A stretch of DNA of 64,000 nucleotides from Pseudomonas sp. NKUCC02_KPG. Lineage in GTDB: Bacteria > Pseudomonadota > Gammaproteobacteria > Pseudomonadales > Pseudomonadaceae. The notes beneath the pieces were generated by a model. It was given only the letters and a program-made list of their open reading frames with translations. It made no database searches and was not told where the DNA came from. The position numbers were made by a program, and so were the translations under genes. Below, in pieces: positions 57,083 to 64,000 of this stretch. The number at the start of each line of letters is the position of its first letter. Position 1 is the first letter of the stretch. Location of the stretch: positions 124,001 through 188,000 of the forward strand of contig NZ_JAHKRC010000009.1 in NCBI RefSeq assembly GCF_019345465.1. Reading direction: 5' to 3'.

Positions 57083-60000
57083 TCACTGCGGGTTGGCACG
57101 GATGCTGGAAAGCAACGATTTCAAGCTGGCAGCCTTGGGCTTGACCATCCAGAAACGACGCAGGTAATCATCGAGGTTTTCCGAGAGGTTGCGACCCCAC
57201 TCGCTGTTGGTTTCCTCAACGTATTCGTCCAGCACGTGTTGCAGGTGATTGCGGTAGGCCTCCATCGCTTCACCACTGATCCGCTGGATTTCCACCAGTT
57301 CGTGGTTAACCTTGTCGACGAAGGTGTTGTCCTGATCCAGCACGTAGGCGAAACCGCCGGTCATGCCCGAGCCGAAGTTGTAACCGGTTTTGCCCAGTAC
57401 GCAGACGAAACCGCCGGTCATGTATTCGCAGCAGTGATCGCCCGTGCCTTCAACCACGGTGTGAGCACCGGAGTTACGCACTGCAAAACGCTCACCCGCC
57501 GTACCCGCAGCAAACAGCTTGCCGCCGGTTGCGCCATACAGGCAGGTGTTGCCGACAATGGCGCTGTCCTGGGTTTTGTAGATGCTGCCCGCAGGCGGCA
57601 CTATCACCAGCTTGCCGCCGGTCATGCCTTTGCCCACGTAGTCGTTGGCATCGCCTTGCAGGTACATGTGCAAACCACCGGCGTTCCACACGCCAAAGCT
57701 CTGACCTGCAGTGCCTTTGAAGCGGAAGGTGATCGGTGCTTTGGCCATGCCTTGGTTGCCGTGGGCACGGGCAATTTCACCCGAGATACGGGCACCGATC
57801 GAACGGTCGCAGTTGCAGATGTCGAGGTCGAACTCGGCACCGCTCATGTCGTTGATCGCTGAAGTGGCCAGTTCGACCATCTTCTCGGCCAGCAGGCCTT
57901 TGTCGAACGGAGGGTTGCGGTCGACCTGGCAGAACTGGGGTTTGTCCGCCGGGATGTGATCGCTGCCCAACAGAGGAGTCAGGTCCAGGTTGTGCTGCTT
58001 GGCGGTCTCGCCCTGCAGGATTTCCAGCAGGTCGGTACGGCCGATCAGCTCTTCGAGGGTGCGCACACCCAGCTTGGCCAGCCACTCGCGGGTTTCTTCG
58101 GCCACGTAGGTGAAGAAGTTGACCACCATGTCGACGGTGCCGATGTAGTGATTTTTACGTAGCGATTCGTTTTGGGTCGCAACGCCGGTGGCGCAGTTGT
58201 TGAGGTGGCAAATACGCAGGTATTTGCAGCCCAGTGCGATCATCGGTGCAGTACCGAAGCCAAAACTCTCTGCGCCCAGGATCGCAGCCTTGATCACGTC
58301 CAGACCGGTTTTCAGGCCGCCGTCTGTTTGTACCCGCACTTTGCCGCGCAGGTCGTTGCCGCGCAGGGTCTGGTGGGTTTCAGCCAGGCCCAGCTCCCAC
58401 GGAGCGCCCGCGTACTTGATGGAGGTCAGCGGTGATGCACCGGTGCCGCCGTCATAGCCGGAGATGGTGATCAGGTCGGCGTAGGCCTTGGCCACGCCTG
58501 CGGCGATGGTGCCTACGCCTGCTTCTGCTACCAGCTTCACCGATACCAGCGCTTTCGGATTGACTTGTTTCAAGTCAAAGATCAACTGCGACAAATCTTC
58601 GATGGAATAGATGTCGTGGTGCGGCGGTGGCGAAATCAGGGTGACGCCCGGTACGGCGTAGCGCAGTTTGGCGATCAGGCCGTTGACCTTGCCGCCCGGC
58701 AGTTGCCCGCCCTCGCCCGGTTTGGCGCCTTGGGCAACCTTGATTTGCAGCACTTCGGCGTTGACCAGGTATTCCGGGGTCACGCCGAAACGGCCAGTGG
58801 CCACTTGCTTGATTTTGGAGCTTTTGATGGTGCCGTAACGTGCCGGGTCTTCGCCGCCTTCACCGGAGTTGGAGCGTGCGCCCAAACGGTTCATGGCTTC
58901 AGCCAGGGCTTCGTGGGCCTCTGGTGACAGGGCGCCCAGCGAGATACCGGCCGAGTCGAAACGCTTGAGAATCGAGTCCAGCGGTTCGATGTCGTCGATG
59001 GCCAGCGGCGTGTCGAGGGTCTTGACCTGGAACAGGTCGCGGATCATCGACACCGGACGCTTGTCGACCAGCGCGGTGTATTCCTTGAACTTGCTGTAGT
59101 CACCCTGCTGCACAGCGGCTTGCAGGGTAGCGACTACGTCCGGGTTGTAGGCGTGGTATTCGCCACCGTGCACGTACTTGAGCAGACCGCCTTGCTGGAT
59201 CGGCTTGCGCGCACTCCAGGCCTCGGCTGCCAGCAGCTTTTGCTCGGCTTCAAGGTCGACGAAGCGTGCGCCCTTGATGCGGCTTGGCACGCCACGGAAG
59301 CTCAGGTCGCAGATTTCTTCGGACAGGCCGATGGCTTCGAACAACTGCGCACCGCGGTACGAAGCAATGGTCGAGATACCCATCTTCGACAGGATTTTAA
59401 GCAAGCCTTTGGTGATGCCTTTGCGGTAGTTTTTGAAGACCTCATAGAGGTCGCCCAGCACTTCACCGGTACGGATCAAGTCACCCAGTACTTCGTAAGC
59501 CAGGAACGGATAGACCGCCGAGGCGCCGAAGCCGATCAGCACCGCAAAGTGATGCGGGTCACGGGCAGTAGCGGTTTCAACCAGGATGTTGCTGTCGCAG
59601 CGCAGGCCTTTTTCGGTCAAGCGGTGATGCACGGCGCCCACAGCCAACGAGGCGTGAACCGGCAACTTGCCCGGTGCGATATGACGGTCACTCAGAACGA
59701 TCTGGGTACGACCGGCGCGCGCGGCTTCTTCGGCCTGATCGGCGATATTGCGCACGGCCGCTTCAAGACCCACGCTCTCGTCGTAGTTGAGGTCGATGAT
59801 CTGACGCTCAAAGCCCGGCAGGTCGAGGTTCATCAGCGAACGCCATTTGGCAGGCGAGATCACGGGCGAACTGAGGATCACACGGGAAGCGTGCTCCGGG
59901 GATTCCTGGAAGATGTTGCGCTCGGCACCGAGGCAGATTTCCAGCGACATGACGATGGCTTCACGCAGCGGGTCGATCGGCGGGTTAGTCACCTGCGCGA

Positions 60001-61531
60001 ACTGCTGGCGGAAGTAGTCGTACGGCGTGCGAACACGCTGGGACAGCACGGCCATTGGCGTGTCGTCACCCATCGAGCCTACGGCTTCGTAGCCTTGCTC
60101 GCCCAACGGACGCAGCACCTGGTCGCGCTCTTCGAACGTCACCTGGTACATCTTCATGTATTGCTTGAGCTGATCAACGTCGTAGAACGCCGAACCGTGG
60201 TCGTTGTCTTCCATGGTCGCCTGAATGCGCAGGGCATTCTTGCGCAGCCACTGTTTGTACGGGTGGCGCGACTTCAAGCGGTTGTCGATGGAGTCGGTGT
60301 CCAGCACCTGACCGGTTTCGGTGTCCACGGCCAGGATCTGGCCCGGACCAACACGGCCTTTGGCGATCACGTCTTCTGGCTTGTAGTCCCACACGCCGAT
60401 TTCAGAAGCGATGGTGATATAGCCGTTGGTGGTGGTCACCCAGCGCGCAGGGCGCAGACCGTTGCGGTCGAGCAGGCAGACAGCATAACGACCGTCGGTC
60501 ATCACTACGCCAGCCGGGCCGTCCCACGGTTCCATGTGCATGGAGTTGTACTCATAGAACGCCCGCAGGTCGGGGTCCATGGTTTCAACGTTCTGCCACG
60601 CCGGTGGAATCAGCATGCGCACGCCACGGAACAGATCGATACCGCCGGTGACCATCAGTTCCAGCATGTTGTCCATGCTCGAGGAGTCAGAACCCACGCG
60701 GTTAACCAGCGGGCCGAGCTCGTCGAGGTCACCGATCAGGTCATTGGCGAACTTGGTGCGACGGGCCTGGGCCCAGTTGCGGTTGCCGGTGATGGTGTTG
60801 ATCTCGCCGTTGTGGGCGAGAAAGCGGAATGGCTGGGCCAGCGGCCATTTCGGCAGGGTGTTGGTGGAGAAACGCTGGTGGAACACGCAAATTGCGGTTT
60901 GCAGGCGTTCATCGCTCAGGTCTGGATAGAAGGCGGTGAGGTCCGCCGGCATCATCAGGCCTTTATAAATGATGGTCTTGTGGGAAAAGCTGCAGATGTA
61001 GTGATCGGTGTCAGCGGCGTTGCTCACCGATGAACGGCGACGGGCGCTGAACAGTTTGATCGCCATGTCCTGATCGCTCAGGTTTTCGCCAGCGATGAAC
61101 ACTTGCTCGATCTGCGGCAAACGTTCCAATGCCAGACGGCCCAGAACGCTGGTATCGATCGGCACTTTGCGCCAGCCCACCAATTGCAGGCCCGCCGCGA
61201 GGATTTCGCGGTTCATGTTGTCGCGGGCCGCTTCAGCCTTGATCGGGTCCTGGTTGAAAAACACCATGCCGACGGCGTATTGCTTGGGCAAATCTGCGCC
61301 GAACTGTTCTTTGGCGGTTGCACGCAAGAACAGGTCAGGCTTTTGAATCAGCAGGCCACAACCGTCACCGGTCTTGCCATCTGCGTTGATCCCACCGCGG
61401 TGGGTCATGCAGGTCAGGGCTTCAATGGCGGTTTGCAGGAGGGTATGACTAGGCTCGCCCTGCATATGGGCAATCAGGCCGAAACCACAGTTATCCTTGA
61501 ATTCATCGGGGTGGTACAGACCTGCTTTCAT
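57083..61531 (-). CDS. gltB: Glutamate synthase large subunit GltB
   Basis: NADPH-dependent glutamine:2-oxoglutarate amidotransferase, alpha subunit, 1482 aa. N-terminal class II glutaminase with nucleophile Cys15 in [14 protein letters not shown], which is exposed after removal of a short propeptide; then a central domain, the FMN-binding synthase domain (about 850-1230) and the beta-helix C-terminal domain (about 1230-1480). The 3Fe-4S cysteines lie in [20 protein letters not shown] sequence. I chose ATG at 61531 ([11 protein letters not shown]) after GGTGAGAAAG; a frame 19 codons longer (from 61588) looks non-conserved. Confidence 0.97.
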   Translation of the reverse strand: MKAGLYHPDEFKDNCGFGLIAHMQGEPSHTLLQTAIEALTCMTHRGGINADGKTGDGCGLLIQKPDLFLRATAKEQFGADLPKQYAVGMVFFNQDPIKAEAARDNMNREILAAGLQLVGWRKVPIDTSVLGRLALERLPQIEQVFIAGENLSDQDMAIKLFSARRRSSVSNAADTDHYICSFSHKTIIYKGLMMPADLTAFYPDLSDERLQTAICVFHQRFSTNTLPKWPLAQPFRFLAHNGEINTITGNRNWAQARRTKFANDLIGDLDELGPLVNRVGSDSSSMDNMLELMVTGGIDLFRGVRMLIPPAWQNVETMDPDLRAFYEYNSMHMEPWDGPAGVVMTDGRYAVCLLDRNGLRPARWVTTTNGYITIASEIGVWDYKPEDVIAKGRVGPGQILAVDTETGQVLDTDSIDNRLKSRHPYKQWLRKNALRIQATMEDNDHGSAFYDVDQLKQYMKMYQVTFEERDQVLRPLGEQGYEAVGSMGDDTPMAVLSQRVRTPYDYFRQQFAQVTNPPIDPLREAIVMSLEICLGAERNIFQESPEHASRVILSSPVISPAKWRSLMNLDLPGFERQIIDLNYDESVGLEAAVRNIADQAEEAARAGRTQIVLSDRHIAPGKLPVHASLAVGAVHHRLTEKGLRCDSNILVETATARDPHHFAVLIGFGASAVYPFLAYEVLGDLIRTGEVLGDLYEVFKNYRKGITKGLLKILSKMGISTIASYRGAQLFEAIGLSEEICDLSFRGVPSRIKGARFVDLEAEQKLLAAEAWSARKPIQQGGLLKYVHGGEYHAYNPDVVATLQAAVQQGDYSKFKEYTALVDKRPVSMIRDLFQVKTLDTPLAIDDIEPLDSILKRFDSAGISLGALSPEAHEALAEAMNRLGARSNSGEGGEDPARYGTIKSSKIKQVATGRFGVTPEYLVNAEVLQIKVAQGAKPGEGGQLPGGKVNGLIAKLRYAVPGVTLISPPPHHDIYSIEDLSQLIFDLKQVNPKALVSVKLVAEAGVGTIAAGVAKAYADLITISGYDGGTGASPLTSIKYAGAPWELGLAETHQTLRGNDLRGKVRVQTDGGLKTGLDVIKAAILGAESFGFGTAPMIALGCKYLRICHLNNCATGVATQNESLRKNHYIGTVDMVVNFFTYVAEETREWLAKLGVRTLEELIGRTDLLEILQGETAKQHNLDLTPLLGSDHIPADKPQFCQVDRNPPFDKGLLAEKMVELATSAINDMSGAEFDLDICNCDRSIGARISGEIARAHGNQGMAKAPITFRFKGTAGQSFGVWNAGGLHMYLQGDANDYVGKGMTGGKLVIVPPAGSIYKTQDSAIVGNTCLYGATGGKLFAAGTAGERFAVRNSGAHTVVEGTGDHCCEYMTGGFVCVLGKTGYNFGSGMTGGFAYVLDQDNTFVDKVNHELVEIQRISGEAMEAYRNHLQHVLDEYVEETNSEWGRNLSENLDDYLRRFWMVKPKAASLKSLLSSIRANPQ

Positions 61532-61863
61532 AGACACTTTCTCACCAGGCTGCCCCAAAAAGGGGCAAATTTCTTTTAATTCAACCACTTGCTCCCCGCG
61601 CTGAACGTACGCCAGCTTGGCAGGGGCAAAAGGGTGGTCATTCTACACACCGTCACATAGGCCCACAAATTTAACGGCGATTAACCGTAAGTTCGTGTCG
61701 CATTTATGAAAGGTTTAAAGCGATTGCTCGTGCTAGTCAAAACATTTTTGATGTCGACTGCTGCGCGGCGCAGACACCACAAGGCACACGGCTTGATAAG
61801 CCCGTATGCACAAGCAGGAATTTGATGTGCTAGAACGGCGACCTGGGTAAGGTCGCCGGATCA
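61532..61863. other. Intergenic region between gltB and damX
   Basis: 332 bp with the gltB promoter region. A minus-strand promoter-like pair is TTGTGG (61663-61668) and TAGAAT (61640-61645) with 17-bp spacing, giving a leader of about 100 nt. A weak hairpin (stem 61836-61844 with 61850-61858) lies at the end of damX. No gene is visible here. Confidence 0.45.
61836..61858 (-). terminator. Weak hairpin after damX
   Basis: A 9-bp stem (61836-61844 with 61850-61858) 6 bp past the damX stop. The minus-strand tail GTTCTAGC is not a true T-run, so termination is uncertain. Confidence 0.4.
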
Positions 61864-63429
61864 TCAGCGAGCTGTAGCCAGCTCTTTTTGGACGCTGGCG
61901 ACAGTGCGAGGCCAAGGTTTACCAGCCTGTGTCTTCGCTGGCAAGTTCTTGATTGCCGCGGTGGCTGCGGCATGGCTTGGGAAATTGCCGTAGGTGACGA
62001 CGTACAGCGGCTTGCCGTTCAAGGACTTCTTGAAATAGCGAGCATCGCCGCCCAGTTCTTTAGCGACATTTTGCGCAGACGCTTCAGAGCTGGTGCCGAC
62101 GATCTGCACCACATAGTTGTTGGCAGGCTGGCTGGAGTACCAGCTGCCGCCCGGTGCGGCCTTGGCAACAACGACCGGCTTCTCGACTGGCTTGACCACC
62201 GGCTTGGCTGCCGGGGCTGGGGCCGGAGCAGGCTTGGCGACAGGGGCAGGCGCTGGCTTGGCCGTAGCCACGGTTGGCGCCGGGGTCGCCACTGGCGCAG
62301 GGCCCGATGGCACGCCAACCGGTGGCGCCGTGGTGGTGACGGTTGGCGGCGAAGCTACACCGCCGTCGACCGCAGGCACACCGCCATCGTCACCCTCAGG
62401 CATATCACCGGCCGCTTCGGCCAACGGACCACGCATCACCGGTTGGGATTGCCCCACCAGCGGCAATGGCATCGGCTGCGAAGAGCCAGCGAAATCAACA
62501 GACGGCTTGGCGCCGCCATTTGGAGCGGCCTGCCCCAGTTGTGTCTGTTCGGCACCCGGCGCGACTGGCGCCTTGCCACGGCCAGGAATCAATACAGCAG
62601 CAGCGACAGCCACTACCACTACTGCACCAATGGCCAATACGTGTTTCTTCGGCATCTTGAACCCCATACTTGGACGCTTGACCGCTGAGCGGCTGGCAAT
62701 CATGGCTTCGATCATTGCATCGCGGGCGACCTGGTTGATAGTGCCAGGCCAGCCTTCGGAGCTCTCGTGTATATCTGAGATCTGCTGAGCGCTAAAGAGT
62801 TCGATTCCTGCCCCAGCACCTTCGAGGCGCTGAGCCAGATACTCACGGGTTTCATCGAGGGTATACGGCTGCAATTCGATGACATGAAAACGTTCTTCAT
62901 CCGGGCTCAACTGCTCCAGCCCGGCAATCATCGACGGCTCACCGAACAGGAACACATGCGGACGGCCTTCCGGCGCTCCCGCAGCCAGCGCCAGCAATGC
63001 TTCCAGTGCCGACTCGTCCAGCTGCTCGGCGTCATCGACCAACAAGTAGACTTCTTGTCCGGTCAGTGCCAATTGCACGACTTGGGCCAGAATGGAGCCG
63101 ACATCGGGGCGTGCAACATTCAGGGTCTGTGCCACCTGGTGCAGAATGCCAGCCGCATCGCCAGCACCCCGCGCAGAAACCACAACACTCTGCACAGACT
63201 GTTTGTTGGTGCTCGCGACCAGCGCCTGGCGCAGCAAGGTTTTACCGCTGCCCTCAGGCCCGGTAACCACCAGCAACAACTGGCTGTAGCGGGCAAGGTG
63301 ATGCAACTGCCCCAGCACCGGCTTGCGCTGGGCAGGGAAAAACTTGAAGCCCGGCACCCGTGGCGCAAAAGGGTCGTGGTTGAGCTGGAAGTGACCGAGG
63401 AACGCCTCGTCGGCATGCAAACTAGTCAT
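61864..63429 (-). CDS. damX: DamX-like cell division protein with AAA ATPase and SPOR domain
   Basis: A 521-aa inner-membrane protein tied to septal peptidoglycan. N-terminal AAA ATPase of the ExeA type with Walker A GPEGSGKT (about 53-60), a single membrane helix (HVLAIGAVVVVAVAAAVLI, about 265-285), a long Ala/Pro-rich linker (about 340-430) and a C-terminal SPOR domain (about 440-515: WYSSQPANNYVVQIVGTSS, RYFKKSLNGKPLYVVTYGNF) that binds denuded glycan. I chose ATG at 63429, 10 bp after the aroB stop; a longer start at 63477 would overlap aroB. Downstream of aroB as in other pseudomonads. Confidence 0.88.
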   Translation of the reverse strand: MTSLHADEAFLGHFQLNHDPFAPRVPGFKFFPAQRKPVLGQLHHLARYSQLLLVVTGPEGSGKTLLRQALVASTNKQSVQSVVVSARGAGDAAGILHQVAQTLNVARPDVGSILAQVVQLALTGQEVYLLVDDAEQLDESALEALLALAAGAPEGRPHVFLFGEPSMIAGLEQLSPDEERFHVIELQPYTLDETREYLAQRLEGAGAGIELFSAQQISDIHESSEGWPGTINQVARDAMIEAMIASRSAVKRPSMGFKMPKKHVLAIGAVVVVAVAAAVLIPGRGKAPVAPGAEQTQLGQAAPNGGAKPSVDFAGSSQPMPLPLVGQSQPVMRGPLAEAAGDMPEGDDGGVPAVDGGVASPPTVTTTAPPVGVPSGPAPVATPAPTVATAKPAPAPVAKPAPAPAPAAKPVVKPVEKPVVVAKAAPGGSWYSSQPANNYVVQIVGTSSEASAQNVAKELGGDARYFKKSLNGKPLYVVTYGNFPSHAAATAAIKNLPAKTQAGKPWPRTVASVQKELATAR

Positions 63430-63439
63430 CGGGATCTTA

Positions 63440-64000
63440 TTAACCTTTAAGCTGAGCCAGCGCGCGGTAATCCGCACCCAGCGTGGCTTGGAGAACCTCG
63501 TGTGGATAATCGTCAGTCACCGTGGCTTCGCCCAGACGACGCAACAGCACCAGCCGCATGCGGCCGTCGATCACTTTCTTGTCAACCGCCATGTGCTGCA
63601 TGAAGTCGGCTGGCGTCATTTCGCCGGGCGGCACTACTGGCAAACCGGCGCGCTGAAAAATTCGAATGCCGCGATCACGCTCTGCATGGCTGATCCAGCC
63701 CAGGCGGGCGGACATTTCCAGAGCCATTACGGTGCCAGCGGCTACCGCTTCACCATGTAACCATACGCCGTAGCCCATATGGGTTTCGATGGCATGGCCA
63801 AAGGTGTGACCGAGGTTGAGGGTGGCACGTACCCCCGTTTCGCGTTCATCGGCACCCACCACTTCAGCCTTGGCGGCGCACGAACGCTGGATCGCAGCGG
63901 TCAGGGCGACCTGATCCAGCGCACGCAACGCGTCCATGTTGTCCTCAAGCCAGGTCAGGAACGGCTCATCGCAAATCAGGCCGTACTTGATGACTTCTGC
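63440..64000 (-). CDS. aroB: 3-dehydroquinate synthase AroB, 3' part
   Basis: Second enzyme of the shikimate pathway, converting DAHP to 3-dehydroquinate with NAD+ and a divalent metal. The gene is cut by the window edge; the frame is open through base 64000 and reads AEVIKYGLICDEPFL upstream of the internal ATG at 63937. The metal-site stretch LNLGHTFGHAIETHMGYGVWLHGEAVAAG is intact. It feeds aromatic amino acids, including the possible tyrosine precursor of the aryl polyene. Followed by damX after 10 bp. Confidence 0.95.
   Translation of the reverse strand, partial: AEVIKYGLICDEPFLTWLEDNMDALRALDQVALTAAIQRSCAAKAEVVGADERETGVRATLNLGHTFGHAIETHMGYGVWLHGEAVAAGTVMALEMSARLGWISHAERDRGIRIFQRAGLPVVPPGEMTPADFMQHMAVDKKVIDGRMRLVLLRRLGEATVTDDYPHEVLQATLGADYRALAQLKG

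Noticed and set aside
59120..61033. 637-aa plus-strand frame opposite gltB
   Set aside because: Antisense shadow of a highly conserved gene.
62117..62788. Plus-strand Gly/Ala/Thr-rich frame opposite damX
   Set aside because: Antisense to the Ala/Pro linker; low-complexity artefact and not a surface protein.

Overview
The window is a stretch of chromosome from a Pseudomonas, most likely of the fluorescens lineage; I do not assign a species. Evidence for the genus: a GC-rich, densely packed sequence; gene order aceF-dipA-msrA, nhaP2-mscK-type channel-selO, and hemE-gltD-gltB-damX-aroB, which matches the P. aeruginosa PA5016-PA5038 neighbourhood as I remember it; a putP/putA pair; and REP doublets of the kind common in the fluorescens group. 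No rRNA, tRNA, CRISPR, insertion sequence or prophage was seen.

Layout. 1-6420: 3' part of aceF, a signal-less PhoD-like phosphoesterase, the c-di-GMP phosphodiesterase dipA, and msrA. 6435-14132: rlmJ, divergent putP/putA with an array of GTTGCA PutA-binding hexamers between them, and a small membrane protein. 14470-25263: K+/H+ antiporter, large MscS-family channel, selO, a higBA toxin-antitoxin pair, an SLC13-type permease, trxC and an orphan ParA ATPase.

25568-44111 is one 18.5-kb, 19-gene operon with nearly every junction overlapping. It is an aryl polyene (APE) biosynthesis and export cluster: ketosynthases and a Cys-less chain-length factor, two carrier proteins, an aryl-acid ligase fused to a dehydratase, a second dehydratase, ketoreductase, ammonia-lyase, methyltransferase, acyl- and glycosyltransferases, thioesterase, a LolA-like carrier, an MMPL exporter and lipoproteins. 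It also holds a halogenase-like flavoprotein and a cation/proton antiporter-like protein. The genes would make a conjugated aryl-polyene acid from an aromatic starter, attach it to a lipid and move it to the outer membrane. Two REP doublets have landed inside this operon and now encode protein ends.

44168-47269: a toxin-antitoxin pair with a shortened antitoxin, then a LysR regulator divergent from an MFS exporter. 47272-53938, all on the minus strand: an AA10 lytic polysaccharide monooxygenase (GbpA-like), a cytochrome b561 and a four-gene type II secretion set (gspC, D, E, M). This looks like a secreted chitin-attack enzyme placed with part of its secretion machine and a possible electron-transfer partner. 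54328-64000: housekeeping genes hemE, gltD, gltB, damX and the 3' part of aroB.

Main items for a second look: the composition of the APE operon (lyase, halogenase-like protein, antiporter, ligase-dehydratase fusion); the REP-derived N-terminus of its LolA-like protein; the LPMO-b561-GspCDEM locus; and a GGA-rich stretch with promoter-like and terminator signals that could be an unannotated small RNA.
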